Below are positions 54,664-64,000 of a stretch of DNA of 64,000 nucleotides, piece by piece. Each line of letters starts with the position of its first letter. Positions within the stretch are counted from its first letter, which is position 1. Origin of the DNA: Halodesulfovibrio aestuarii. Lineage in GTDB: Bacteria > Desulfobacterota > Desulfovibrionia > Desulfovibrionales > Desulfovibrionaceae. Made by a program: the position numbers and the translations under genes. The stretch is from assembly GCF_050571805.1 (NCBI RefSeq), contig NZ_CP192219.1, one strand, 5' to 3'. The notes below the pieces were generated by a model that had not been told where the DNA came from, made no database searches, and worked only from the letters and a program-made list of their open reading frames with translations.

Positions 54664-56103
54664 ATGCCGAAATATATATTTCCTGCGCTTATTCTGAGCA
54701 TCTTACTGTGCTCTGCATGCGCTCCTTTTGCACCGACACACACCATACAGCCTCAAGTTCGACTCGATAAACCGTATTCAATTCAAGTTGCAGGGCAAAA
54801 GTCCGACAAATTATGGTGGGAAAGCTTTAAAAGCACGGAGCTAAATGCGCTTATTGAGCAGGCACTATCCGATAACTTCAGTATTACTATTGCCTACGCC
54901 CGGTTAAAACAGGCAAGCGCCAACTTAGAACGCGCCGGTGCTGACCTGTATCCAACGTTGGATATCACAGGCGGAGCTAAAGCGGGACGAACCGGCACAA
55001 AAGAAAATACCGGAAAACCTAGTTACTACGACGACACACAGCAATATAAACTTGGTGCTGCAGCAGCCTACGAGGTTGACCTGTGGGGGCGCATTGAAGC
55101 CCAACGTAGTGCCAGTGAACAAACGTTCTATGCAACCCGGGCAGATCTTGATGCAGCAGCCGTCAGCATTGCAGCCTCCGTGGCCGAAACATGGGTTGAC
55201 TTGCTGCGGGTTCGCGAAGAAATCGCTATTCTTAATGAACAGATTGAAAACAACAAGAAGCGACTGGAATTTCAGGAGCTGCGTTTTATAAACGGGCTTG
55301 CAGAATCTGTAGACGTATTGCAGCAACGCCAGATTCTGGCATCAAGCCAATCTGAGTTACCGCTACTTATCGCAAAAGAACAAGTGCTCCTTAACGCACT
55401 TTCTGTACTGATCGGGAGCACGCCGCTGGACCGTCCTACAATTATCCAGAAAGAATTACCGAAGCTTATTGCTTTGCCGCCAACAGGATTACCATCAGAC
55501 CTGCTGGTAAACAGACCTGATGTCCGCTCTGCCGGATACCAGTTATTCTCAGCAGAATGGAGCGTTGCTGAGGCAAGAGCGAACAGGCTACCCCAGTTTA
55601 CACTCAACGCAGACGCAGCGTTCAGCAGCAGCGTTGCCGCAGTGCTTTTCAACAACTGGGCAACTACCCTTGCCGGTAACATTATGCAGCCGTTGTTAGA
55701 TGGCGGCCTACGAGCTTCGGAAGTTGCCCGAACTCGCGCAGTCGTGGAAGAACAGGCAGCGTTATATAGCCAGACAGTCTCAGAAGCGATACAAGAAGTT
55801 GAAGATGCGCTTATAAATGAAGAGCAGCAGCAGGAGTACTTACGGCTCATAGCAGCACAGCGTGATGCTACTGCAAAAACACTTGAAGATGCCCAGCTGC
55901 GTTACCTTCAAGGACAAAGCGGCTACTTGCCTTTGCTGCAGGAAGTCTTAAACGTACAAAGTCTTGAAAGACAAATGATCCAACAGCAAGCAGAGCTTAT
56001 CAAGCTCCGGATATCGCTGTATCGAGCACTAGGGGGCGGCTGGACATACAGCCTTGCACATGTCCAGAAGTCTTCATCTGATGATCAAAATGAGGGGATA
56101 TAA
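54664..56103 (+). CDS. RND efflux outer-membrane lipoprotein, NodT/OprM family
   Basis: This is the outer-membrane channel of a tripartite efflux pump. It has 479 aa, with a lipoprotein-type signal (about 1-20, ILLCSACAPF). Two TolC repeats follow: KSTELNALIEQALSDNFSITIAYARLKQASANLERAGADLYPTLD (about 56-100) and LVNRPDVRSAGYQLFSAEWSVAEARANRLPQFTL (about 282-315). AAGGA precedes ATG 54664. The adaptor gene starts five bases after its stop. The closest layout is channel-adaptor-pump in one operon. Confidence 0.92.
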   Translation: MPKYIFPALILSILLCSACAPFAPTHTIQPQVRLDKPYSIQVAGQKSDKLWWESFKSTELNALIEQALSDNFSITIAYARLKQASANLERAGADLYPTLDITGGAKAGRTGTKENTGKPSYYDDTQQYKLGAAAAYEVDLWGRIEAQRSASEQTFYATRADLDAAAVSIAASVAETWVDLLRVREEIAILNEQIENNKKRLEFQELRFINGLAESVDVLQQRQILASSQSELPLLIAKEQVLLNALSVLIGSTPLDRPTIIQKELPKLIALPPTGLPSDLLVNRPDVRSAGYQLFSAEWSVAEARANRLPQFTLNADAAFSSSVAAVLFNNWATTLAGNIMQPLLDGGLRASEVARTRAVVEEQAALYSQTVSEAIQEVEDALINEEQQQEYLRLIAAQRDATAKTLEDAQLRYLQGQSGYLPLLQEVLNVQSLERQMIQQQAELIKLRISLYRALGGGWTYSLAHVQKSSSDDQNEGI

Positions 56104-56108
56104 CCGGT

Positions 56109-57380
56109 ATGCAGAACAATCCTACATCCCGAAAAACCGTACTTATCAACGCCGTCGTTTTCACTCTCATGATTACGCTAGGTATTGGCGGCTATATGTT
56201 TTTTATGGGTTCCAAACCCAAAGTTGCTAAAAAAGCAGCTATCAAAAAAGTTGCTGCTGTTACAGTTCGCCACCTTGAAAAAGGTAGTGTCTCTATGCAG
56301 ATAAAAGGAACAGGGGTCGTAATCCCTGCACGGGAAGTTGAACTTAAGCCGGAGGTCTCCGGGACAATTGCATGGACTGCTCCCCAATTTGCTGCTGGCG
56401 GCATTATTAAAAAGGGCCAAGTAATTCTTCGTATCGACACTCGCGATTATGACATTGCGCTACGAAAAAGCAAAAGCACTCTTGAAACTGCCAAAGCAGA
56501 CTTAATGATGGAAGAAGGACAACAACGCGTGGCCAAAGAAGGCATACGCCTTTTAGATGAAAGTAAAAGTGCCGCCAAATACAGCACAGCACTGGCACTA
56601 CGTAAGCCGCAACTGATAACAGCGAAGGCTGAACTTGAAAAAGCTAAAGCTGACGTCGAGCTGGCAGAACTTAATGTCTCTCGCTGCACGCTACGCGCTC
56701 CATTTGATGTTATGATACAGGAAACCGGTGCGAACCTTGGCTCCCGTGTCACCACTTCCTCTACTGTCGCCACTCTGGTAGGCATCGACGAATATTGGGT
56801 TGAAACCGCAGTCCCTGTGGATCGCCTTGAAAATCTCGGCTTGTCCCGTAACTCAATTACCGCAAAAGTTGTCCGCCAGGGTGGTACTTCCCAATGGGCC
56901 GGCAAAGTGTTGCGCCTTACGGGGACACTTACAGAATCTACCCGCCTTGCGCGTGTTATCGTCTCCATTATCGATCCGCGCGGCCTAAGATCTCAAAATT
57001 TTTCAATGCCGCTCATGCTCGGCGATTATGTTGACGTCATAATTGAAGGCAACACAATACAATCTGCCTATAAAATCCCCAGAGACCTTGTACATAATGA
57101 AAACGAAATATGGGTATATACGGATGGGAAACTAACCATCCGAAAACTCAAGATTGTCTGGAAAACTCCTGAGGCTGTTTACGCTACAGACGGCATTACT
57201 GAATCTGATGCAATTGTGGCTTCTAATCTAAACAATGCATACTCAGGTATGGCTCTTGCTCTCGACTCAGGCAGTGCCCCGACGGTTGCGGAACAACCGA
57301 AAGAGGAAAGTCAAAAAAAGACAATTAATAACTCTGACAATAGTGCCCGAAACGGCAACAAAGTCGCAACTGCGGAGTAA
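56109..57380 (+). CDS. RND efflux periplasmic adaptor
   Basis: This 423-aa membrane-fusion protein has a single N-terminal anchor (about 11-31, LINAVVFTLMITLGIGGYMFF). The lipoyl half-motif is VVIPAREVELKPEVSGTI (about 71-88), then a coiled-coil hairpin (about 115-195), the second half-motif LRAPFDVMIQETGANLGS and beta-barrel domains. The C-terminus is a low-complexity Lys/Asn/Ser tail (about 395-423). It links the inner pump to the outer channel. It ends four bases before the pump gene. Confidence 0.92.
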   Translation: MQNNPTSRKTVLINAVVFTLMITLGIGGYMFFMGSKPKVAKKAAIKKVAAVTVRHLEKGSVSMQIKGTGVVIPAREVELKPEVSGTIAWTAPQFAAGGIIKKGQVILRIDTRDYDIALRKSKSTLETAKADLMMEEGQQRVAKEGIRLLDESKSAAKYSTALALRKPQLITAKAELEKAKADVELAELNVSRCTLRAPFDVMIQETGANLGSRVTTSSTVATLVGIDEYWVETAVPVDRLENLGLSRNSITAKVVRQGGTSQWAGKVLRLTGTLTESTRLARVIVSIIDPRGLRSQNFSMPLMLGDYVDVIIEGNTIQSAYKIPRDLVHNENEIWVYTDGKLTIRKLKIVWKTPEAVYATDGITESDAIVASNLNNAYSGMALALDSGSAPTVAEQPKEESQKKTINNSDNSARNGNKVATAE

Positions 57381-57383
57381 CCT

Positions 57384-60300
57384 ATGCAAATGTCTCCTCT
57401 TGCTTCGCAGCACCGCAAGCCAATATCGCCGGAACCGGAAAAGTCACGCGGCCCTGTGGCATGGATGGCAGGCAACTCTGTTGCAGCCAACTTACTTATG
57501 CTCATCCTTCTCATCGGTGGCCTTGTTCTCGGTTCCAACACCACACAGGAAGTTTTTCCGGAAATCGAAATGGATGCTGTATCCATAACCATTGCTTATC
57601 CGGGAGCCAGCCCTGAAGAAATTGAACGCTCTATTGTGCAAGCTGTTGAGGAAGCGATTGAAGGCATTGAGGGCATCGAAGACATCACCTCTACTGCCAA
57701 CGAAAACAGTGCAACAATTCGGGCGGAACTACTCGACGGAGCTGATGTTGACCGCGTATGGCAGGATATAAAAACAGAAGTCGACAGAATAACTACGTTC
57801 CCTGACGAGGCAGAAGACCCGCGCATCACCATCGATGCCAGAAAACGCAGTGTACTCACCCTTGTTATCAGTGGGAATGTTTCTGAGCTGGTATTACGTG
57901 ATTACGCAAACCAGTTGGAAGATGCCCTACTAAGAAGCCCTGAGATTACACAGGCTGATGTCTCCGGTGTGCGAGATTTGGAAACTCATGTTGAAATCTC
58001 ACGCAACACCCTTCGCAAATACAATCTCACCCTCACCGACGTTGCCAGCCAGATCAAAAAGGCATCTGTTGAACTTGGTGGTGGTAGTCTTAAAACTACA
58101 CAAGGCGAAATCCTTGTACGAGTATCAGACCGTAAGCTTGTAGCAAAAGACTTTAAACGTATCCCAATTCTTACGGACAAATACGGAGCCTCCATCTATC
58201 TTGGAGACATTGCAAAAATTTGGGACGGATTTGAAGACACAGATGAATGGAGCAGTTTTGACGGTAACCGCGCTGTCTCTGTTGACGTCTACCGGATCGG
58301 CTCACAAACCCCGATGAGTGTTGCAACGGCTGCGCTTGATGTGGTCGAAGAATTCAAGACAAATCTGCCTCCGGGTATGAAAGTCGGCTCGCACCACAAC
58401 CGCTACATAATATTCCAAGACCGCGCAGAGCTGCTTCTCAGCAATGCGTATATCGGTCTTGCGCTGGTATTCATATTTTTGGCGCTGTTCCTTGAAATCC
58501 GTCTTGCCTTCTGGGTAAGTCTCGGTATTCCGATATCATTTTTCGGAGCATTTGTATTCCTGCCGTTTACCGACTTCAGTATCAACATGATTACCATGTT
58601 CGCTTTTATTATCACTCTCGGTATTGTTGTGGACGATGCTATCGTTGTAGGCGAAAACGTCTACTACCACAGAAATTTGGGAAAAAGCAGGCTACAGGCT
58701 GCTATTGATGGCGCAAAAGAAGTGATTATGCCGGTAACGTTCAGTGTTCTCACAAACATTATCACGTTCCTTCCATTATACTTTGTACCTGGCATAATGG
58801 GAAAAATTTTTAAATACATCCCCGTGGTAGTAGGATTTGTATTTTTAATTTCACTCGTTGAAAGCATATTCATTCTGCCCGCCCACCTTGCACACGGCAG
58901 TGAAAAATCACGAATTCCAGGGCTTGGTTGGCTCATACGATTCCAGCAACGCTTCAGTAACCGTTTTGAAAAATTCATTGCCAATCAGTTCGGTGCGTTC
59001 ATCAGCAGGCTTATTACATACCGTTATGCAGTTCTCGGAAGCGCACTGGCAATCCTGTTTATTACTGTAGGATTTGCTTTATCCGGCCGACTGGGCATGG
59101 TTCTTTTCCCGACTGTTGAGTCTGACTATGCCTACAGTTCAATCACAATGCCATACGGAACACCTGTTGAACGCATAAAGGAAGTTGAAAAGCAACTCTT
59201 TACATCCGCAAATAATGTCATCAGCAACAACGGCGGTGAAAAACTCAGCACTGGCGTATTCACCGATATCGCAAACAACATACTCACGGCACGTATTTAC
59301 CTTACACCGCCAGACTCACGTCCTATATCCACATCAAAAGTTACGGCTCTGTGGCGCAAAGCTGTCGGTACAGTTGACGGTGCAGAAACCGTAGATTTTC
59401 TTGCTGACAGAGGTGGACCGGGATCCGGTAAGGGCGTCACTATTCAGCTCTCGCATCGTAACATCGCCATGCTTGAAAAGGCAGCAACAGAACTGGCCGA
59501 AGCTATGTCGCTGCTCAATGGCGTGAGCGATATAGATGACGGCAATGCACGCGGAAAACGCCAGTTCGACATCAAACTGCTCCCTGCAGGTGAAGCGGCC
59601 GGACTTAATTCCCGTGAAGTTGCAAACCAGTTGCGTAACGCCTTCTACGGTGCTGAAGCTCTCAAACAACAAGTAGGACAGGATGAAGTAACAGTACGAG
59701 TACGTTTGCCAAAAGCAGAACGCGCATCCGTTGCAACATTCGATGACCTGATACTCACGCTTCCAGACGGTGGTGAGATGCTGCTGCGCGATGCAGCACG
59801 TATAACAAGAGCATTCGCCGATACCTCCATCACACGAGAAAACGGCAAACGTATCCGGAGTGTCGCAGGAAACGTTACCCCGCGCAATCGTTCAGAACAA
59901 GTTATTGCCTCTGTCAAAAGCGATATATTACCTGAACTTCTTCAAAAATACCCGGGGCTAAACTATTCTCTTGAAGGAAAACAGGCAGATATGCGGGACA
60001 GCATCCAAAGTCTTGTGAAAGGGCTGCTTCTCACGCTGCTTGCCATTTATGCATTGCTTGCCATTCCGTTCAAAAGCTACACACAACCACTTATCGTACT
60101 GCTATCTATACCATTCGGCATGGTCGGTGCGATCATCGGCCACATGGTCATGGGCTACTCTCTCAGCCTTATGAGTATGTTCGGCCTCGTTGCTCTGTCC
60201 GGCGTTGTCGTAAACGATTCACTCGTGCTGGTTGACTTCACAAACCGACTGCGACGCGAAGGATACACGCCACAAGAAGCTGTCATCTCAGGTGCGGTCA

Positions 60301-60557
60301 AACGATTCAGACCAATTTTGCTGACTACCATCACAACATGCGGTGGGTTGGCACCAATGATTCTGGAAACGTCAAGGCAAGCACGATTCCTTATCCCGAT
60401 GGCAATTTCTCTCGGGTTCGGCATCTTGTTTGCCACGCTTATTACACTTGTGCTCGTACCGTGCTTCTACCTCGTGTTTGAAGACATAGCGCAGCTTGTT
60501 TCGGCCAAAAGTTCACATGCGACAGACACCACAGCCGCAACAGAGCATCCAGTGTAG
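57384..60557 (+). CDS. RND efflux inner-membrane transporter
   Basis: This 1057-aa proton-driven pump of the AcrB/HAE superfamily has twelve expected helices with two large periplasmic loops (about 65-350 and 560-880). The helix 4 proton-relay motif GIVVDDAIVVGENVYYHRN is present (about 412-430). N-terminal features include GNSVAANLLMLILLIGG and EIEMDAVSITIAYPGASPEEIE. GGAG lies six bases before ATG 57384. It belongs to the subgroup with GVVVNDSLVLVDFTNRLRREG near the second half, often found in environmental efflux systems. The substrate is unknown. Confidence 0.95.
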   Translation: MQMSPLASQHRKPISPEPEKSRGPVAWMAGNSVAANLLMLILLIGGLVLGSNTTQEVFPEIEMDAVSITIAYPGASPEEIERSIVQAVEEAIEGIEGIEDITSTANENSATIRAELLDGADVDRVWQDIKTEVDRITTFPDEAEDPRITIDARKRSVLTLVISGNVSELVLRDYANQLEDALLRSPEITQADVSGVRDLETHVEISRNTLRKYNLTLTDVASQIKKASVELGGGSLKTTQGEILVRVSDRKLVAKDFKRIPILTDKYGASIYLGDIAKIWDGFEDTDEWSSFDGNRAVSVDVYRIGSQTPMSVATAALDVVEEFKTNLPPGMKVGSHHNRYIIFQDRAELLLSNAYIGLALVFIFLALFLEIRLAFWVSLGIPISFFGAFVFLPFTDFSINMITMFAFIITLGIVVDDAIVVGENVYYHRNLGKSRLQAAIDGAKEVIMPVTFSVLTNIITFLPLYFVPGIMGKIFKYIPVVVGFVFLISLVESIFILPAHLAHGSEKSRIPGLGWLIRFQQRFSNRFEKFIANQFGAFISRLITYRYAVLGSALAILFITVGFALSGRLGMVLFPTVESDYAYSSITMPYGTPVERIKEVEKQLFTSANNVISNNGGEKLSTGVFTDIANNILTARIYLTPPDSRPISTSKVTALWRKAVGTVDGAETVDFLADRGGPGSGKGVTIQLSHRNIAMLEKAATELAEAMSLLNGVSDIDDGNARGKRQFDIKLLPAGEAAGLNSREVANQLRNAFYGAEALKQQVGQDEVTVRVRLPKAERASVATFDDLILTLPDGGEMLLRDAARITRAFADTSITRENGKRIRSVAGNVTPRNRSEQVIASVKSDILPELLQKYPGLNYSLEGKQADMRDSIQSLVKGLLLTLLAIYALLAIPFKSYTQPLIVLLSIPFGMVGAIIGHMVMGYSLSLMSMFGLVALSGVVVNDSLVLVDFTNRLRREGYTPQEAVISGAVKRFRPILLTTITTCGGLAPMILETSRQARFLIPMAISLGFGILFATLITLVLVPCFYLVFEDIAQLVSAKSSHATDTTAATEHPV

Positions 60558-60903
60558 GGAATCTGTTATGACCTTTCAGCGGCTAGAGGATACTGGATAT
60601 TGCAGCTAGCTGTACTCTCTTATTCGTCGGGGCCCACTGCCGCTTTAAAAAAGGAAGCTTCTGGACTCTTCTAAAGCTTTTGCTAGCGAGCCAGCCCGCT
60701 CTGACACAGTATTGCTGATTATACTCTACTATTATTCATAAAATAAAGGCTGTCCTTCATACGAAGGACAGCCTTTATTTATTCAAAGAGTGAGAGACGC
60801 CACGTGAAATATCTACTAACGAATATCCACCGCATAATAACAGTGTTGGGAAGATGGGTTGGGGGAATAAATAAACAACTAGGTCCGACTACCGAACGAT
60901 CTA
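60558..60903. other. intergenic region after the RND operon
   Basis: It holds the terminator at 60740-60782. The rest shows no ORF with a ribosome site. Confidence 0.5.
60740..60782. terminator. bidirectional terminator after the RND operon
   Basis: AAATAAAGGCTGTCCTT pairs with AAGGACAGCCTTTATTT around a catacg loop, with A/T-rich flanks for both strands. Confidence 0.9.
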
Positions 60904-61710
60904 TTATTCCTCAATTAAAAAACAGACAGAGGTGCTGTGAGCTTCAAGAAACTCCATAGACTTTGGAAACGCATCTTCCGCGTGCGGCTCGAGGGTTGCG
61001 CTTGGCGTGAGTTCATTTTCCGCAATGTAATCAAACAAATCGAGAAGCGGGATAGAGCCTTCGCCGAGGGCAAGATGTTGATCTGCTGAGCCATCGTTGT
61101 CGTGCAAATGAAGGTGGCCGAGGCGCGACGAAAAAGCATCAAGCCATTCGTATAGGTTATTACGCTGCGCCCCTTTAGCAAAGGAATACCAGTGCCCCAC
61201 GTCAAAACAGTGGGAGACACGACTGGCAGGCAACATTTGCACAAGATCGACAAGAGGCTTCGGTACCAGTTCAAAAGTGTTTTCAAGAAAAAATGGAGAG
61301 TTCGATTGACTTTCACGAAGCAATAGAGACCATGTTTCGAAAGAACGAGAAAGCCACTCTTCGTAATAAGGAGCGTGCTGCCCCGCTTCATATTTAGGAT
61401 GCCCAACAAAATGAGTTGGTTCGTAAGCTTGTGAAAATTCGAGCGCCTTTAGCAGCGTTGCACGGGTTGCGTCGAGAATATGGTCGTTTAAACTCCCCGG
61501 TGCCAAGTCAAAAAAAGGAAGATGAATCCCACAGGAAAGCCCGGCTTCTGCGAAGCGTAATGCGGTTTTCACATGCCAGTCCATGTCAAGATATTGAACC
61601 GCATAGGTATCCATGCCCAGTTCTGGAGACACTCCTTGTGCAATCAGCATATCAATATATCGCGGTTCATTAGCAGCATAACTAAGCGGCAAATTTACAA
61701 ACAGGCTCAT
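60904..61710 (-). CDS. sugar phosphate isomerase/epimerase-like TIM-barrel protein
   Basis: This ~268-aa protein belongs to the AP endonuclease family 2 / xylose-isomerase-like TIM-barrel superfamily. Metal-ligand candidates are in GIHLPFFDLAPG (about 63), FVGHPKYEAG (about 103), FFLENTFELVPKP (about 143), SHCFDVGHWYSFA (about 170) and LHLHDNDGSADQHLALGEGSI (about 200-220). The actual reaction cannot be inferred. ATG 61710 has AAAGGG nine bases upstream; a TTG 21 codons earlier is less likely. It is divergent from the hmc operon and has no clear partner. Confidence 0.83.
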   Translation of the reverse strand: MSLFVNLPLSYAANEPRYIDMLIAQGVSPELGMDTYAVQYLDMDWHVKTALRFAEAGLSCGIHLPFFDLAPGSLNDHILDATRATLLKALEFSQAYEPTHFVGHPKYEAGQHAPYYEEWLSRSFETWSLLLRESQSNSPFFLENTFELVPKPLVDLVQMLPASRVSHCFDVGHWYSFAKGAQRNNLYEWLDAFSSRLGHLHLHDNDGSADQHLALGEGSIPLLDLFDYIAENELTPSATLEPHAEDAFPKSMEFLEAHSTSVCFLIEE

Positions 61711-62243
61711 ACCATTCAACCCTTTTTTTTCATCCAAAGACAACTCATACACATAGTCTCTTTTCGTGTGCAAAAAACACCGTGAAGTTATATTTTACAC
61801 AGTTTCTTTTCAAGACACTACCTTGGAAAAAAATTGAAACTATTGTCGACTGCTCCGTTGGACAATAAATCCTACTTTTTTTGTATATTTTCGCACAAAA
61901 TATTTTTTTATTATCTTTTCAGACTGTTACACACAAAAAACCATACCTCGCCCACTCCCTTTCTCTTGACGAAATCCTATAAATACCCTACCCCGTCGGT
62001 ATGATAATAACTCATACCAGATCGGTAGGCTTTCTAGCCTCCGGTTTACTGAGTTATCAGGCCTCGTATTTTTTACGTTGCCTGTGCAACCGCATACATA
62101 TCCAGACTGCCACAGTGCCCTTAGGCCGCATGGCCAGTTCTGCGCGGTTCTGCTTTTCTCTTGAAGTTGGGGAACTTTTCAGGAGACTGATGGCTAAGGG
62201 GTGTCTGAGGACAAGTTAATATTTCATCGAAAGGACTGCCACT
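61711..62243. other. hmc upstream region
   Basis: About 530 bases hold the hmc promoter. A nine-codon ORF (MAKGCLRTS) at 62190-62219 has an AGGAG site five bases upstream and ends 24 bases before hmcA, so a leader peptide is conceivable. A TTGAC near 61964 lacks a well-spaced -10. The element was not assigned further. Confidence 0.4.
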
Positions 62244-63803
62244 ATGATGAAGGGAAAATCACTGCTTCGCTGGGCGGGCATGCTGATGGTTGTAGCGCTT
62301 GTATCGGTCGTCGGTATCGAAGCGCGCAGCTCTAGTGTAACAGCTGCTCCTGCCGAGCAACATGCTGATATCATAAAAATTGATGTTATCGGCAAGCTGG
62401 GTGATATGGAATTGCCAGCCGTTACGTATCGACATGATTTGCATACTGATGCGCTGAAAAAAATGGATAAAGACTGTGCTACCTGTCACGACAGCGACAG
62501 CAACGGCAGCATGAATCTTACTTTTAAAAGAACTGATGATATGTCTGCTAAACAGTTGCAGAATTTATATCACCAAAACTGTGTAGGTTGTCATGCTGAC
62601 ATGGCTAAAGCCGGTAAGGACACTGGTCCTCTGGAAAGCGAATGTCGTTCATGTCACAATCCTAAGCCAGATATGGTTGCAGAACGCCAGCCTATCGAAA
62701 TGGATAAATCCCTGCACTTCCGCCATATTTCTTCCAAAAAACTTGCTGTTTCACAACAGGACAAAAACTGTGGCGCTTGTCACATGAATGTTGATGTTGT
62801 TGCCGGTACCGCTAGTTACGTAGCAGGCACCGAAGACAGCGATAACGGCTACGGTGACGGCTTTGTAAAATACAAAAGCCCTAAATCCGCAGCACACAGC
62901 AGCTGTATCAGCTGCCACAAGAACGAAGCAAAGAAAGACACCGCATTTGCAGGTCCTGTGACCTGTGCTGGATGTCACAGCGCTACTGCTCAAAAAGAAA
63001 TGAAGAAAGTAACTCCTGAACGTCTCGACCGCGGTCAGCCGGATACTCTTCTCATCGTTCCGAACACTGCTGCTGAAAAAAATATCGCACCTGTGGCATT
63101 TGACCACAAGTTCCATGAAGCCAACGTAAAAGATTGCAGCACTTGCCACATCAACGGCATCGGCAATGACAAAGACGGATTCAAACCACTCTACAGCGAC
63201 ATGCACGACGCTAAGTCTTCTGCAAGCTGTGTCGGTTGCCACGCAATGCGTATTGCACAGAATCCTTCCTGTGAAGGCTGTCATACAATGGTTCCTGTTC
63301 AGAACTTCAACGAACAGTCTTGCGCCACTTGTCACAACGCTAACGGCGTTACCGCTGAACAAGCAGCTAAGATGAGCAAAAAAGAACGTAGTGCAGTTGC
63401 TGCATCCGTTATTGCTGCTCGCGAAGCAGGTGCTGTTACTTACACCGCTGAAGATATTCCTGAATTCGTAAAAATTGACGCTTTAGCAGACACATACGAA
63501 GCATCCAAAATGCCGCACCGCAAAATCGTTGAAACTCTGCTCAACGCAACTGCGGACAGCAAGCTTGCTGGTAGCTTCCACGCTGAAAAAGGCAAAGTCT
63601 GTCAGGCCTGTCACCATCAGAGCCCTATCAGCATTAAGCCACCAAAATGTCAGAGCTGTCATAGCGAAGCTTTCAAAAAAGGTGACCGTCCAGGTCTTAA
63701 AGCTGCATACCATCAGCAATGCATGACCTGCCACACCGAAATGAAAATTCAGAAGCCACAGAACACTGAGTGCGCAGGCTGCCACGCCGCACGCGCTAAC
63801 TAG
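62244..63803 (+). CDS. hmcA: high-molecular-weight multihaem cytochrome c HmcA
   Basis: This periplasmic cytochrome exchanges electrons between hydrogenases or cytochrome c3 and the membrane Hmc complex. The 519-aa precursor has a Sec signal (about 1-35). I count fourteen CxxCH haem-binding motifs, from CATCH near residue 78 to CAGCH near 513. D. vulgaris HmcA is known to have sixteen haems in a slightly longer chain. AAAGGA lies eight bases before ATG 62244. The Tat-signal ferredoxin gene follows 16 bases downstream, the conserved hmcA-hmcB order. Confidence 0.93.
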   Translation: MMKGKSLLRWAGMLMVVALVSVVGIEARSSSVTAAPAEQHADIIKIDVIGKLGDMELPAVTYRHDLHTDALKKMDKDCATCHDSDSNGSMNLTFKRTDDMSAKQLQNLYHQNCVGCHADMAKAGKDTGPLESECRSCHNPKPDMVAERQPIEMDKSLHFRHISSKKLAVSQQDKNCGACHMNVDVVAGTASYVAGTEDSDNGYGDGFVKYKSPKSAAHSSCISCHKNEAKKDTAFAGPVTCAGCHSATAQKEMKKVTPERLDRGQPDTLLIVPNTAAEKNIAPVAFDHKFHEANVKDCSTCHINGIGNDKDGFKPLYSDMHDAKSSASCVGCHAMRIAQNPSCEGCHTMVPVQNFNEQSCATCHNANGVTAEQAAKMSKKERSAVAASVIAAREAGAVTYTAEDIPEFVKIDALADTYEASKMPHRKIVETLLNATADSKLAGSFHAEKGKVCQACHHQSPISIKPPKCQSCHSEAFKKGDRPGLKAAYHQQCMTCHTEMKIQKPQNTECAGCHAARAN

Positions 63804-63819
63804 GAATCAAGGAGCAATT

Positions 63820-64000
63820 ATGCATCGCAGAAAATTCCTAAGCCTGCTTGGCGGCGCCGGTATTGCTTCCACCTTGGGAACTACTAAGGCAAAGGCTGCC
63901 AGCCACGCTGCATTTGACGGATATCCTGACGCCATGGGCGTACTTCACGACAGCAGCCGTTGTATTGGTTGTCGTAAATGTGAAGAAGGATGTAACACTG
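63820..64000 (+). CDS. hmcB: HmcB, Tat-exported 4Fe-4S protein (cut by window edge)
   Basis: Sixty codons are present. MHRRKFLSLLGGAGIAS is a twin-arginine signal sequence, so the protein folds around its cofactors before export. Then comes DSSRCIGCRKCEEGCN, the first 4Fe-4S ferredoxin motif. Together with the preceding HmcA this identifies HmcB, which links the cytochrome to the membrane subunits HmcCDE. AAGGAG lies five bases before ATG 63820. The remaining hmc genes would lie to the right. Confidence 0.92.
   Translation, partial: MHRRKFLSLLGGAGIASTLGTTKAKAASHAAFDGYPDAMGVLHDSSRCIGCRKCEEGCNT

Noticed and set aside
61964..61995. Sigma-70 promoter for hmc
   Set aside because: TTGACG is followed by TATAAAT only six bases later, so spacing is wrong.
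62751..63362. 203-codon minus-strand ORF
   Set aside because: It is antisense to hmcA; repeated haem codons produce the open frame.

Overview
The window looks like chromosomal DNA of a marine sulfate- or sulfite-reducing bacterium of the Desulfovibrionales, probably close to Halodesulfovibrio/Desulfovibrio. This is an inference from content: the start of an hmc operon (multihaem cytochrome HmcA followed by the Tat-exported ferredoxin-like HmcB), an LctP lactate permease, a Bilophila-like taurine catabolic operon with a sigma-54 regulator, and a TRAP solute-binding protein. Base composition is moderate, with AT-rich intergenic DNA. No rRNA, tRNA, CRISPR array or intact mobile element was seen.

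Layout. 0-7 kb: truncated TRAP binding protein, rsgA, and a pqiABC-type MCE lipid-transport operon. 7-14.5 kb: HxlR regulator divergent from a flavoprotein, gap-pgk, a LysE exporter with an AraC regulator, and an APC permease. 14.5-24 kb: a small membrane protein, a membrane protein of unknown role, lctP with a strong leader hairpin, a TauE/SafE (TSUP) permease, a PAS-GGDEF cyclase, a decayed HD-GYP gene and a chemoreceptor. 23.6-31.2 kb: operon APC permease-sarD-tpa-ald, read leftward from a near-perfect -24/-12 promoter, with its enhancer-binding protein divergent. 31-37 kb: exported serine protease, a COG2509-type FAD enzyme, a YcgR-like PilZ protein and alr. 37-46.5 kb: a more GC-rich block with an uncharacterised GNAT/aminotransferase/GNAT cluster, a divergent MFS exporter, and a three-subunit molybdenum hydroxylase. 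This block ends in an IS3 transposase fragment and a truncated oxidoreductase. 46.5-64 kb: glmS, an IlvH-like ACT protein with ptb-buk, TetR, Spy-like protein, heptosyltransferase, a tripartite RND efflux operon, a TIM-barrel isomerase-like protein, then hmcA-hmcB.

How genes fit together. Tpa converts taurine plus pyruvate to sulfoacetaldehyde plus alanine. Ald regenerates pyruvate from alanine, and SarD reduces sulfoacetaldehyde to isethionate. The isethionate sulfite-lyase that would release sulfite is not in the window. A paralogous APC permease 15 kb away also has a -24/-12-like promoter. The TSUP permease could handle sulfite or a C2 sulfonate, but that is a guess.

Most notable observation: two unannotated loci (18431-18591 and 34312-34455) look like paralogous small RNAs. 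Both have TTGACA exactly 39 nt before a shared GATTGAGCAATCAAT element. Both then carry hairpins whose stems differ but whose loops are kept (TTCCGC; CTCACCA in the terminator loop), and a shared AACGCTCTTC segment. Changed stems with conserved loops point to a real structured RNA family that I do not recognise.
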